A stretch of 64,000 nucleotides of DNA from Candidatus Gracilibacteria bacterium (GTDB lineage: Bacteria; Patescibacteriota; Gracilibacteria; BD1-5; UBA2023), in contig JAQUAB010000001.1 of the NCBI GenBank assembly GCA_028687475.1, positions 310,001 to 374,000 on the forward strand. Direction: 5' to 3'. The translations under genes were made by a program, and so were the position numbers. The notes under the pieces are model-generated. The model did no database searches, was not told where the DNA came from, and saw only the letters and a program-made list of their open reading frames with translations. How positions within the stretch are numbered: the stretch's first letter is position 1; each line of letters starts with the position of its first letter. Positions 33,579 through 42,988 of the stretch are shown here, piece after piece.

Positions 33579-33902
33579 TTATCCCGGACGTCACTCCATG
33601 ATTCTCCTATATAACTCATGAGACCTTTCCTTCAGGCGACGCCCTTTGATTCATTCACATATCTCATTATATCTATCCTTTGCTTGTTTATCTGTTTTAT
33701 ATGTTTTGGAAAGTACTCAAAGCTCCTCCAATTCTGCAGAAGTTGCATAGCTAACATGGAGTACTACTCCTTGTTTATCAATATCATCAATAGCGTGTCC
33801 TTCTCTAAAACCATAGCCCACAACAGTATCTCCTAAATCATCTATATCATGATGTTCAGCAAGGACAACTGGCTTATCTGCAGGTGTAGAGGTATTAAGC
33901 AT
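33579..33902 (-). CDS. Hypothetical protein (107 aa)
   Basis: ATG at 33902, TAA at 33579, three TGA-glycines. The N-terminal half is acidic (EHHDIDDLGDTVVGYGFREGHAIDDID), the C-terminal half basic and helical (KTYKTDKQAKDRYNEICEG, RRLKERSHELYRRIME). It stands alone between a terminator and the lysS leader. Family unknown. Confidence 0.6.
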
Positions 33903-33996
33903 GGATATCTTTGTTTATTTGGTGAATAAATGTGATATTATATTTTAATTATAAATTGTCAATTTATTTTGTAAAGAACAAGCATCTCTTGCCTTT

Positions 33997-34031
33997 TCCC
34001 TCCCTTTCCATATATTGGGAGGGATTTTTTA
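33997..34031 (+). terminator. Terminator-like hairpin directly upstream of lysS
   Basis: TCCCTCCC pairs with GGGAGGGA over a 12-base loop and is followed by TTTTTTA; the lysS ATG is only eight bases further on. It must either end a short leader transcript or work as an attenuator for lysS. The leader before it (from about 33955) is short and AT-rich. Confidence 0.75.
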
Positions 34032-34038
34032 TACCACT

Positions 34039-35703
34039 ATGTCTACTCCAAACTACTCCACCGAAACCCTCGACCGCATCCGAAAACTCGAACGTATCAA
34101 AACGCTCGGGGTAAATCCATACGCTACCAAGTTCGATATCACACACCAGATTGGACAGATTCTCGTGAATCATCCAGCAAAAATCGAGGAAGGTCAGACT
34201 TCGTCTTTTCGTGCTGTGGAAGATATTATCCCTGCGCCCGTGAGCGAAGTTTCGCTTGCTGGACGTGTGATGCTTCATCGCAGTTTCGGGAAAATCTGTT
34301 TCGCGACGATCAATGATGGAACTGGACGTGTCCAGATTCTTTTTTCTCGTGAGAATTGCAACATCATCGTCGATGGTGAGAAAAAAACAGAACTCTCTCC
34401 CGTCATCCTGAACGAAGTGAAGGATCCAGGAACAATGGAAACACTGGATTCTTCGGCAAAGCCTCAGAATGACGGAAGCGCGGAATCTTTATCTGCATAT
34501 AAATTCGCAGAGAAACTGATTGATTTATGAGATTTTGTCGGAGTCAAGTGAGAGCTTTTCTACACACACAAGGGGGAGCTCACACTCTTCGTGTCAGAAT
34601 TCTCATTTCTCACGAAAGCCATCCGCCCACTTCCAGAGAAATTCCACGGAATGGAGAATGAAGATGAGCGCTACCGCAAGCGCTACCTCGATATGGCAAT
34701 GGACGATGAACTCCGTGCTCTGTTTTATCGCAAAGCGAAATTCTGGGAAACGATTCGCAACTTCATGAAGGACAAGGGATTTCTCGAAGTCGAGACTCCG
34801 ACGATCGAACATACGACGGGCGGAGCCGAGGCTCGACCGTTCGCGACGCATCACAACGACTACGATGTCGATGTCTATATGCGCATCTGTGTCGGAGAAC
34901 TCTGGCAGAAGAGACTTATGGCAGGAGGATTTCCGAAGACATTCGAGATTGGACGCGCCTATCGCAACGAAGGTTCAAGTCCTGAACACCTCCAGGAATT
35001 CACGAATATGGAATTCTACTGGTCATACGCCGACTACGAGGATGGCATGAAACTCGTCCAAGAGCTCTACCAAGCCATCGCACTCACAGTATATGGTCGT
35101 ACGAAATTCACGGCAAAAGGACATGAATTCGACCTCGCGGGTAACTGGCCAAAAGTCGACTACCTCGAAGCAGTGGAATCAAAAACAGGAATCAATCTCC
35201 TCACAGCGACCGATGAAGAGATGAAAGCAAAACTCGCAGAACTCGGTGTGAAATACGAAGGAGATAATCGTGAACGTCTCACAGACACGCTCTGGAAATA
35301 CGTACGAAAAACCATCACTGGCCCAGCATTTCTCGTGAATCATCCGCAGATTATCTCTCCTCTTGCGAAAGCAAGTGCGAAATCCCCAGGAAAAGTCGAA
35401 CGATTCCAGCCGATTATCGCGGGAAGTGAGGTGGGAAATGGATTCTCAGAGCTCAATGATCCACTCGATCAGCGATCCAGATTCGAGCTCCAACAAGAAC
35501 TCCTCGCACAGTGAGATGATGAAGCGATGATGCCAGAATGGGACTTCGTCGAGATGCTCGAACACGGTATGCCTCCGACGTGTGGATTCGGATTCGGTGA
35601 GCGATTCTTCGCCTTCCTCGAAGACAAGCCGCTCCGCGAATGTCAGTACTTCCCTTTTATCAAACCAAGGTTTGGAAGTCATCACTCGCTCGGATGAGAA
35701 TAA
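34039..35703 (+). CDS. lysS: Lysyl-tRNA synthetase (class II)
   Basis: 554 residues. N-terminal OB-fold for the anticodon, then class II motifs: motif 1 FLEVETPTIEHTTGGAEARPF, motif 2 GRAYRNEGSSPEHLQEFT, motif 3 GFGFGERF near the end. TGA-glycines at 34528 and 35512 join segments that would otherwise be separate. Residues 121-148, in the middle of the OB-fold, come from a palindromic repeat read in frame. The final LysRS motif usually followed by LFPLVKP is present as YFPFIKP. Confidence 0.95.
34399..34482 (+). repeat. Palindromic repeat inside lysS
   Basis: CGTCATCCTGAACGAAGTG at one end and GCCTCAGAATGACGG at the other, with inner CACTGGATTC. It interrupts the OB-fold between two strands and adds about 28 residues without breaking the frame. 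Confidence 0.85.
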
Positions 35704-35781
35704 GCAAGCTTCTTCTCTCCTCACTTCGTTCGACTATGAAGCCCGTTCATGTTGTGGAAGAGAAAGATGAGAAATAAAAAT

Positions 35782-35810
35782 TCCCCTTCGAGAAATCGAG
35801 GGGGGTTTTT
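35782..35810. terminator. Bidirectional terminator
   Basis: TCCCCTTCGAG-AAAT-CGAGGGGGG followed by TTTTT, between the convergent lysS and Mrr-like genes. Confidence 0.8.
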
Positions 35811-36614
35811 CTATAATTGTTTAATAAAAGTACATTTTGGGTAATTTGCACACCCGAGAAATTGTTCTCATGAATGTTCTCAATTTTTTGCTACTCGTAA
35901 GATAAGCTCTCATCAACATCTTTCACAGAGACCATAATTTGAATTGAAAGTATCATGTATTATTTCCCTACTTTCCACCAATTTCTTAAGATAATTTCTA
36001 TCCCAAAGTTCTATTCCATACTTCTTAGCCTCAGAAACGGCATCAGTAGTGAATCATGTTGTGGTAACAAAGATTCATCCTGCTGGAGGATTTTCACCAT
36101 TCATTACTCCGTGAAGTTCACGAATTTTCTCAACTCAGATTAGATCTGTTTCATAATGTTTACATTGCACAAAATATTTTTGCTCATCATATATTGCAGT
36201 TACATCGACTCATCAATCTTTTATTCCTGCTCACAGAATTGAGTGAAATCATTTCTCTTCAAGAACACTTGCAATAAATGTTTCAAATTCACGCCAATCT
36301 AACTTCATAATTTCATTAAATCTCTGGAGTGCCATATATCTTTTCTGCTTTCGGTACTTCTGAAATTTTATTAGTACCCAGAAAACAACCATTACAACTA
36401 TTGTAATGGGAATGAGAATATATGGATTCCTTATGACATAATCAACAAGCCAGAAATAATATTCCATTATTTTAATATAATAAGGCATTAGTACTAGTAA
36501 AATCAAGGCAACTCCAAACTGCAAAATTCGAACAAACATATCTTCCAGAAAAGATTGAAAGCTTTGCGGAGAGGAATGATAATATCTCTTCCTTTTGTAT
36601 GAAGTTTTTCGCAT
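35811..36614 (-). CDS. Membrane-anchored Mrr-like restriction endonuclease with zinc ribbon
   Basis: 267 residues in three parts. Two transmembrane helices (FGVALILLVLMPYYIKIMEYYF and PYILIPITIVVMVVFWVLI, about residues 30-87). A Mrr/PD-(D/E)XK domain from about 105 (WREFETFIASVLEEKG; DGGVDVTAIYD; FVQCKHYETD; IELWDRNYLKKL) with Asp and Q-x-K catalytic residues. A C-terminal topoisomerase-type zinc ribbon, C-x2-C then C-x6-C (CERCGGELILR; FLGCANYPKC). Cleaves foreign or modified DNA in known relatives; here only the fold is shown. Eleven TGA-glycines. Confidence 0.85.
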
Positions 36615-36735
36615 ATAAAAATAAATGAAAGTAATAATAGATTATCCTTTCTTTCCCTTTCGGTCAAATCCCATAAAATTATCGAGGCATTTTTTGCCTT
36701 TCTCATACTTTTGGATATGCTGTCGAAATATTTTT

Positions 36736-36809
36736 GTCCTCGTAGTTTAGTGGAAAAATACGGGCCTCCGAAGCTTGTGACACAGGTTCGATCCCTGTCG
36801 AGGACACCA
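36736..36809 (+). tRNA. tRNA-Arg (anticodon CCG)
   Basis: 74 bases with encoded CCA. Acceptor GTCCTCG pairs with CGAGGAC; anticodon loop CTCCGAA holds CCG; T-loop GTTCGATCC. Reads CGG. Confidence 0.93.
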
Positions 36810-36820
36810 GAAATACAGAA

Positions 36821-36852
36821 AATCCCCTCTCATATTGAGAAGGGATTTTTGG
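36821..36852. terminator. Bidirectional terminator
   Basis: AATCCCCTCTCA-TAT-TGAGAAGGGATTTTT lies between the two divergently facing tRNA ends. Confidence 0.8.
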
Positions 36853-36859
36853 TTTCATA

Positions 36860-36936
36860 TGGAGCAGGTAATGGGACTCGAACCCACAACAGCCGCCATG
36901 GCAAGGCGGTACTCTAGCCAATTGAGCTATACCTGC
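36860..36936 (-). tRNA. tRNA-Gly (anticodon GCC)
   Basis: 77 bases with encoded CCA. Acceptor GCAGGTA pairs with TACCTGC; anticodon loop TTGCCAT holds GCC; T-loop GTTCGAGTC. Reads GGC/GGU. It is the natural ligand candidate for the glyS T-box at 44.5 kb. A tRNA-Gly with anticodon TCA, needed to read UGA, is not in this window. Confidence 0.95.
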
Positions 36937-37022
36937 AAAAGAGTACGAGAGGCATTTTATATATTTTTTTGGAAAATCAAGTTTTCCTCATAGAGAAATC
37001 GAGAAAGAAAAATATATAAAGT

Positions 37023-37050
37023 TTGACAAACAATTTTTATTTCCTATAGT
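37023..37050 (+). promoter_or_regulatory. Strong promoter of small transcription unit A
   Basis: TTGACA at 37023, 16-base spacer, TATAGT at 37045. A perfect hairpin CTCGCGAA-GTGA-TTCGCGAG (37072-37091) follows in the leader. Confidence 0.75.
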
Positions 37051-37156
37051 CCGCGAACTCTTTTTGATTTTCTCGCGAAGTGATTCGCGAGCTGACAATT
37101 GAGACTATTCCAACCACACGCACTCTTCATGGAGTTGCTAAAGGAGAGAAAGACCG

Positions 37157-37306
37157 ATGAACACCACCAAGAAACCGACTGAACCAGAGGTTCGTAGCCA
37201 AATCCCGCTACCAGCCCATATTCCCCCTCACCTCAGGGAGGTCTACGTAAATCGGGCTAAACAAGCCCAAATGCAATCCTCCTGAATTTTCTTTGTTTCA
37301 TCGTAG
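37157..37306 (+). CDS. Small protein of unit A (49 aa to TAG, 42 aa if TGA stops)
   Basis: ATG preceded by a strong Shine-Dalgarno AAAGGAGAG (37140-37148), unusual for this genome. The sequence is Pro/Gln-rich (MNTTKKPTEPEVRSQIPLPA, then HIPPHLREVYVNRAKQ). GC content and codon choice (CCG, ACC, GCC, CGG) differ from neighbours. A TGA at 37283 would end it in the standard code; under code 25 it continues seven codons to TAG. Function unknown. Ends shortly before a strong terminator. Confidence 0.5.
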
Positions 37307-37336
37307 AACATAGGACTCCAAAACCTCATGTTCTCG

Positions 37337-37361
37337 ACACCCCCCACGAGGGGTGTTTTTC
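37337..37361 (+). terminator. Terminator of unit A
   Basis: ACACCCC-CCACGA-GGGGTGT followed by TTTTC. Confidence 0.85.
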
Positions 37362-37377
37362 TTTTGTTGAGAATATT

Positions 37378-37405
37378 TTGACAAAAAGAAAATACATCCT
37401 ACAAT
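37378..37405 (+). promoter_or_regulatory. Strong promoter of small transcription unit B
   Basis: TTGACA at 37378, 16-base spacer, TACAAT at 37400, directly after the terminator of unit A. Confidence 0.75.
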
Positions 37406-37600
37406 CACCCTCGAATATTCCAGAGGCCCACAAGGCTCTCGCGGGAATTCCCCTGCATCCAGCTGGGTAAGCGCTGGACATTGAAGGAGAACAGCGATGC
37501 GTTGTTGGATTACGAAAGTGTAAATTGACGGCATCGATAACCCCGGAAGGAATTTCTTCCGGATTCCTTCAACCCCGACCCGCTCACGCGGGTCTTTTTC
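37406..37600 (+). ncRNA. Unit B: short GC-rich transcript with 8-codon open frame
   Basis: Between promoter 37378-37405 and the terminator at 37577. A Shine-Dalgarno GAAGGAGA (37483) precedes ATG 37497 and the eight codons MRCWITKV ending TAA 37523; no longer frame follows. Further hairpins: GGAAGGAATTTCTTCC near 37545 and CAGCTGGG-TAAGCGCTG near 37460. It could be a leader-peptide gene without a following structural gene, or a small RNA. No match known to me. Confidence 0.45.
37577..37600 (+). terminator. Terminator of unit B
   Basis: GACCCGC-TCAC-GCGGGTC followed by TTTTTC. Confidence 0.88.
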
Positions 37601-37618
37601 TTGCTCGCACGGATTCTG

Positions 37619-37646
37619 TTGCTATTTCCCCCATTTTCTCTATAAT
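37619..37646 (+). promoter_or_regulatory. pnp promoter
   Basis: TTGCTA at 37619, 16-base spacer, TATAAT at 37641, about 135 bases before pnp. Confidence 0.65.
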
Positions 37647-37781
37647 CACCTGTGTATATCACTGCTCGCCTATCCGAAGAAGCTGATACGAGTCATTTTC
37701 TTTGGATCGACGAGTGATATTTCCAAAAAAGGTCTGGTGTTCCTTCTAATCACCAATTACTAATTTCTAATCACTACCCAT

Positions 37782-39938
37782 ATGATTGTTGCCCTCAAGG
37801 ATAAGCTCGCACTCTCGCGAGCTGTTGTCGAAAAAACCTACTCTATCGGTGGGAAACAAATCACGTTCGAATCTGGACGTCTCGCGCTCTTCGCGACTGG
37901 TTCTGTGGTTATCAAGGATGAGGATGGAAATTTTCTCCTCACAACTACTGGTATCGGGAATCCGAAAGATGGAGACTTTTTTCCTCTCACGGTAGAATAC
38001 CAAGAGAAATACTATGCGAATGGAAAAATCGGTGGGAATCGCTTCATGAAGCGAGAAGGTCGTCCGAGCGAGACTTCTATCCTGAATAGTCGTGTCATCG
38101 ATCGTCCTATCCGTCCGATGTTCCCGAAAGGAACTCGCACAGAAGTACAGATTATCTCGACTATCATGAGCTCGAGCGGTGTTTCTGACTTCGGTTGGTA
38201 TGGTGTCACTGGTGCTTCTCTCTCTGTTATGCTCGCGGGCGTGAAGGAATTCGAAGCTCCTGTTTCTGGAGTTCGCGTGATTGCGGATGAGGCTGGGAAT
38301 TTCATTTTTGACCCGACATTCGAACAACTCCAGACAGCGCACCTCGACCTCACCGTTGCTGGAACTGAAGATGCTATCACCATGGTAGAAAGCCAAGGAG
38401 ATCAGGTTTCCAATGATCTCATGGTTCGCGCATTTGAGTTCGCTCACGCGATTATCAAGGATTTCTGTAAGGCACAGAAAGATTTCGTTGCTGAATATAC
38501 AAAAGTCTACGTCCTTCCTGAAACAGAACTCACTGTCGTAGAGACGGATACAGAAGTTCTCGCAAAAGTCCATGCGCTTGTCACAGAAGATGAGATCAAG
38601 GCACTCTACAATCTCGGAAAACTCGAGTTCCACGATGCTATCCACCATCTCGTAGAATCAGTTGCTGAGAAACTCGGATACGACGAAGAAACCAATACTC
38701 CAAAAATGGCAGATATTGCTGACAGTGTGAAGGATGTTGTGAAGACTCACATGCGAAAGACGGTTCTCGGAACTCGCTCACGTCTCGATGGTCGTGCGCC
38801 TGGTGAGGTTCGTCCTGTTCGTGCTACTGCGCCGATTCTTCCTCGCACTCATGGTTCTGCACTTTTCGAACGTGGTGTGACACAGGTTCTCTCTATCACG
38901 ACACTCGGTGGACCATCAGATATCCAACTCATCGACGACATGTACGAAGAAGATACAAAACGCTATATCCATCACTACAACTTCCCTCCATTCTCTGTCG
39001 GTGAAGTGAAACCACTTCGTGGTGTTGGACGTCGCGAGGTTGGTCATGGTCGTCTCGCTGAGAAGGCACTTGAGCCAGTTCTGCCAGATGAGACAGATTT
39101 TCCATATATGATCCGTGTTGTCAGTGAAACTACGACTTGTAACGGTTCGAGTTCTATGGGAAGTGTCTGTGGATCGACTATGTCTCTCATGGACGCAGGT
39201 GTGCCGATCAAGGCTATGGTAGCAGGTGTTGCTATGGGAATGATCTACGATGAGACGACTGGAAAGTATGAGATTCTCGCTGATATCCAAGCTCAGGAAG
39301 ACTTCCTCGGTGATATGGACTTCAAGGTAGCTCGTACAGATACTGGTATCACAGCACTTCAGATGGACTGTAAGATTTCTGGCCTCTCTATGGATGTGAT
39401 TCGTGAAGTATTCGCGAAGTCTATCAATGCTTGTGGCTATATCATGGGTGAGATGAAAAAATGCCTCGCAGAACCACGCAAAGAACTCTCTCCATATGCA
39501 CCATTCCTTCTCGCGGTTCATGTTCCAGAAGAGAAAATGCGCGAAGTCATCGGTAAAGGTGGTGAGACGATTCAGTGAATTGAAAAAGATTTCGGTGTGG
39601 AAGTGAACCTCGAAGATGATGGACAATGTACTATCACCGCGAAAACTCAAGAGGCTGGAAAAGCAGCACTTGAGTTCATCAAGGGTATTCTCAAAGACAT
39701 CGAGGTTGGTGATATCTATGAAGGAAAAATCGTGAAAATCCTCGATACGGTTGGTGCTATCGTCGAGATTGCCAAAGGAAAGGAAGGAATGATCCATATC
39801 TCAAAATTCGGAGTCAAGGAGCGTATCGCAGATGTGAACACGGTTGCCAAGGTCGGTGAAATAGTGAAGGTAAAAGTCTATTCTGTCGACAAAGAAAAAG
39901 GACGAATTGGACTGGAAAAAATCAATTCCGAAGTATAA
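37782..39938 (+). CDS. pnp: Polyribonucleotide nucleotidyltransferase (PNPase)
   Basis: Phosphorolytic 3'-5' RNA exonuclease of the degradosome. 718 residues: first RNase PH domain (1-210), helical linker, second catalytic RNase PH domain (about 310-540), KH domain from about 555 (GKGGETIQGIEKDF, its Gly at 39576 being the only TGA), and S1 domain from about 625 (VGDIYEGKIVKILD; EGMIHISKFG). It is transcribed alone from 37619-37646 and starts in an AT-rich segment with no Shine-Dalgarno sequence. Confidence 0.96.
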
Positions 39939-40013
39939 CTGCCACTCCTAGGATTACATGTATATGATTTTATATTTGAACATCTTAGGATAAGAAATGT
40001 ATAAAAGAATCCC

Positions 40014-40913
40014 ATGAACCTCCCAACCCTCGACACCATCGTCCTCGATACTATCAATACATATCAAAATGCGGAGAATCTCCCGCAGATAGACTTTTCC
40101 CAGTTCCACGCACCACTCGTCGTCGGGAGTGGAAATGGGATTGCGACGGGGAAAATCCTTTTTCGGAACATTCCAGCATTTTTCGCATCCGAATCAGAAG
40201 TCGAAGAAAAACTCCGAAATATTCCATCCATCGAAGAAGTAGTGGTTGTCTCAGCGAGTGGAGAGAAGCATGCACCTATTATTCTCGAACTTGCGGAAAA
40301 AATGGGAAAGAAAACATTTCTCATTTCTTCCAGCGAAACCAGTCCTGCTCGAACTATTGCTGATACGAGTTTTGTTTTCCCGAAAAATACAGAACCATAT
40401 ACTTACAATACTTCGACGTATTTCGGATACCTCTATGGTGCTGAAGCGAATCGAGAACTCTCCAAGCTTCGTGATCATATCACTCAGACTATCGATGCCA
40501 TCCTCAGTAATATAGACTGGAAATCTTATACTGGGTATATTGTAGTCCTTCCGAACGAGTTCGCACTCCTGAGAGATATGATCGAGATGAAGTTCATCGA
40601 ACTTTTTGGACGCAAGCTTGCTCGTGACGTCTTCACCTATGAGCAAATGAAGCATGCTATCACAGTTGTTCCTGATGATCGAGAACTCTTCCTCTGTTTC
40701 GGCAATGAGACATGAATACAATACGGAACCAATCAAGTGAATCTTCCTGTTTTCGATACACAAAGTTATGCAGCGATGATGCTGGTCGGATATTATACAG
40801 TATGAAAAATACAGTGAGTACTCCCCTCCTACTTCATGGACTCTATTGAGAAATATTGCGAGACAGCACCAGAGAAATTCGGATTCCATCCTTCACCAAT
40901 CGTGAAAGCATAG
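40014..40913 (+). CDS. SIS-domain sugar isomerase-like protein
   Basis: 299 residues. The N-terminal half shows a SIS (phosphosugar isomerase) fold: VVGSGNGIATGKILF, then VVVVSASGEKHAPIILELA with the Ser/Gly phosphate-binding turns, then KKTFLISSSETSPART. The C-terminal half (EYLYGAEAN onward, with VLPNEFALLRDMIEMKF) resembles the second half of bifunctional phosphoglucose/phosphomannose isomerases, but key residues cannot be confirmed by eye. Four TGA-glycines near the end. Convergent with the inositol-phosphatase-like gene, stops twelve bases apart. Confidence 0.8.
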
Positions 40914-40925
40914 AAGCCCAACCAA

Positions 40926-41750
40926 CTATCAAAAATAAAAGTGTGCCTCAGGAACACGTCATTTTTCTGGTAAGATAAGAGAATTTCCTGAAAAATCTAT
41001 ACAATTTCATCATAGAAGGCTCACTCCTATAAATCCAATAAGGATATCTCTCATTTGCGGGGTATGAAATAAACAATGTGCAAATTCTCATTGAATAAGC
41101 CCCACAAGAGCATCATCCCATCAATATATTTCTTGACTTTGTACTATAGAATAACCCTCTTCTACATATGGAGTTAAAACCTCTGGAATTACCCTGTTGT
41201 TTGCATATACCACTTTTTTTATAGTATTTGGTGGTTGAAGTTTAGTTTTTATATTTGTTTTCATATCTTGAATAAAAACCTCATCTCAAACCTTTGCATA
41301 TAAAATACCCTTAGTAGGATAATATACATATATAAGTGGAAAGCTTCCTCAAACGAGAAGGGCTAGACAGATAGAATAACCTGCACTTCCTTGTATATAT
41401 TCCAGTGTTCCATCAATCGGATCAATAATAATGCTTGCCTGTGCATTTTGATTCGAGAAAGATGAACATGTCATAGTTTCCTCTTCAGCATCAAGAATAA
41501 AGTCTCTTGGCTCGATAATCTGTATCAACTTTTGTAATAGTATCTCTTGAACTTCTTCGTCTATTTTTGTTTTTGCATTTCGACGAAGTATTGTTTCCTC
41601 AGTATCTCAATCGATTAATTCTCATTCTTTTCCTATATTTACTACTCATTGTTGATGTTCAATTGCATATTTTCAAGCAATAAGAAAACTCTGAAAAATT
41701 TCTCATGCAAGTACCTCAAGATTGTATGTTCAGAAAATATAAGTACCCAT
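40926..41750 (-). CDS. Inositol monophosphatase-family phosphatase
   Basis: 274 residues with sixteen TGA-glycines; not visible under the standard code. The metal-binding triad is present: LDAEEET (Glu of the first motif), IIDPIDGTLEYIQG (the DP-x-DGT motif) and YGWDDALVGL (third Asp). These proteins hydrolyse phosphate from inositol, fructose-1,6-bisphosphate or adenosine bisphosphates; the exact substrate cannot be told. Gene order with the SIS protein suggests a sugar-phosphate role, which is inference. Confidence 0.88.
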
Positions 41751-41774
41751 ACTGTATATAAATAGATTCGAAAA

Positions 41775-42365
41775 CTATTTCCGGAAAATCTTGAACCAAA
41801 GATAGATACCAATCAGTACAATAGAAACATATCCAACCTCATTCCCATATCGTCCAATCAGAGTTGTCATACTATCTCCGAAGATGTACCCGAGAGTCAC
41901 AAGAACCGCACACCAGAGAGTCGCACCGAGAAATGTAATCGAGATAAATGGGAGCATCTTCATGCGAAAAATACCAGCAGGAATCGAGATCAGATGACGC
42001 ACGACTGGGAGGAGTCGTCCGATAAATGTATATATCCTGTCATTCTGGAGAAAAAGATCTTCTGCTTTTTTGTATTTTGCTTTCGTGATGAGGATATATT
42101 TCCCATATTTCTCGAGGAAAGGACGCCCGAGCCATTGTCCGAGAATCCAATAATTCAACAGCGCCCCCACAACAGAACCAACTCCGCCAACAAGAACAGC
42201 AAGAAATGGATCAATATGTCCAGCAGCAGCAGAAACCCCAGCGGGTATCATGACGAGCTCGGATGGAACAGGGAAAATCGAAGATTCCAGCGTCATGAGG
42301 ATAAAAATCGCCGTATAATCAATCGTCGAAAAGAACGAAAAAAGTGTATTGATAAGATCGTGCAT
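41775..42365 (-). CDS. DedA-family membrane protein
   Basis: 196 residues, no TGA. FPVPSELVMIPAGVSA, GSVVGALLNYWILG and the conserved F-x-GRLLPVVRHLISIPAGIFRM are DedA/VTT signatures; family members flip undecaprenyl phosphate or other lipids and preserve membrane potential. Five hydrophobic segments. It lies 24 bases upstream (transcriptionally) of the inositol-phosphatase gene, on the same strand, so the two may be co-transcribed. Confidence 0.92.
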   Translation of the reverse strand: MHDLINTLFSFFSTIDYTAIFILMTLESSIFPVPSELVMIPAGVSAAAGHIDPFLAVLVGGVGSVVGALLNYWILGQWLGRPFLEKYGKYILITKAKYKKAEDLFLQNDRIYTFIGRLLPVVRHLISIPAGIFRMKMLPFISITFLGATLWCAVLVTLGYIFGDSMTTLIGRYGNEVGYVSIVLIGIYLWFKIFRK

Positions 42366-42452
42366 AAGAAAAATTTATATGTGGATTGTATCGAGAAAAG
42401 AGGAACTCGCAAATTTCCTTTTCAAGATATGATAAATTTATAATATAAAGCA

Positions 42453-42486
42453 AAAACGTTTGCATTTTTGAACGTTTTCGTACAAT
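42453..42486 (+). promoter_or_regulatory. Promoter with inverted repeat upstream of DoxX gene
   Basis: AAAACGTT at 42453 and AACGTTTT at 42471 form an inverted repeat over a TTGCAT -35; TACAAT at 42481 is the -10 (15-base spacer). A regulator bound here would block the polymerase. Confidence 0.55.
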
Positions 42487-42520
42487 ATTTTCGTACCTTT
42501 ATATTTTTACTTTTCTTCCT

Positions 42521-42943
42521 ATGAATTGGCTATTCTTTCTTGGTCGGCTCCTCTTGGTTGCTATTTTCTATTCTTCTGCTTATAGCAAAATAACAAACTT
42601 CGATATGTTCGTTGGTATTGCTGATGGTGCTGGTATGCCATTTCCTGTGATTGCTATCATTGGTGCCATTGCTCTTGATCTCGTCGGAGCAACACTTCTC
42701 CTCGTGGGAAAAAAGTTCGCTGGATCTGGTGCTGCACTTCTCATTCTATTCCTCATTGTTGCGACTCCATTCTTTCATAACTTCTGGGTGGAAGCTCCTG
42801 GAAGCCTCGCATACACGAACCAATACAACAACTTCATGAAGAATCTCTCTATTCTTGGTGCGATGTTCATCATGCTCTGGTACTACCAGAATGAATGTCC
42901 AGTTCTCAAGTTTCTCGGACTGGCGAAAGGAGAAAAGAAATAA
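42521..42943 (+). CDS. DoxX-family membrane protein
   Basis: 140 residues, four transmembrane helices (FLGRLLLVAIFYSSAYSKI; FPVIAIIGAIALDLVGATLLLVG; AALLILFLIVATPFFHNF; LSILGAMFIMLWYY). The first helix with RLLL-x-IF-x-SSAYSKITN is the DoxX pattern; relatives support redox or membrane homeostasis. No TGA. It has its own regulated-looking promoter and a terminator and is therefore a single gene. Confidence 0.9.
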   Translation: MNWLFFLGRLLLVAIFYSSAYSKITNFDMFVGIADGAGMPFPVIAIIGAIALDLVGATLLLVGKKFAGSGAALLILFLIVATPFFHNFWVEAPGSLAYTNQYNNFMKNLSILGAMFIMLWYYQNECPVLKFLGLAKGEKK

Positions 42944-42961
42944 TATTTGTTCGATTAAAAG

Positions 42962-42987
42962 AATCCCCGATTTCTCGGGGATTTTTC
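42962..42987. terminator. Bidirectional terminator
   Basis: ATCCCCGA-TTTC-TCGGGGAT with T-run, between the DoxX gene and the glyS stop. Confidence 0.85.
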
Positions 42988-42988
42988 T

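Noticed and set aside
36736-36936. A UGA-reading tRNA-Gly among the tRNA genes
   Set aside because: The two tRNAs here have anticodons CCG and GCC; no tRNA with anticodon TCA was found in the window.
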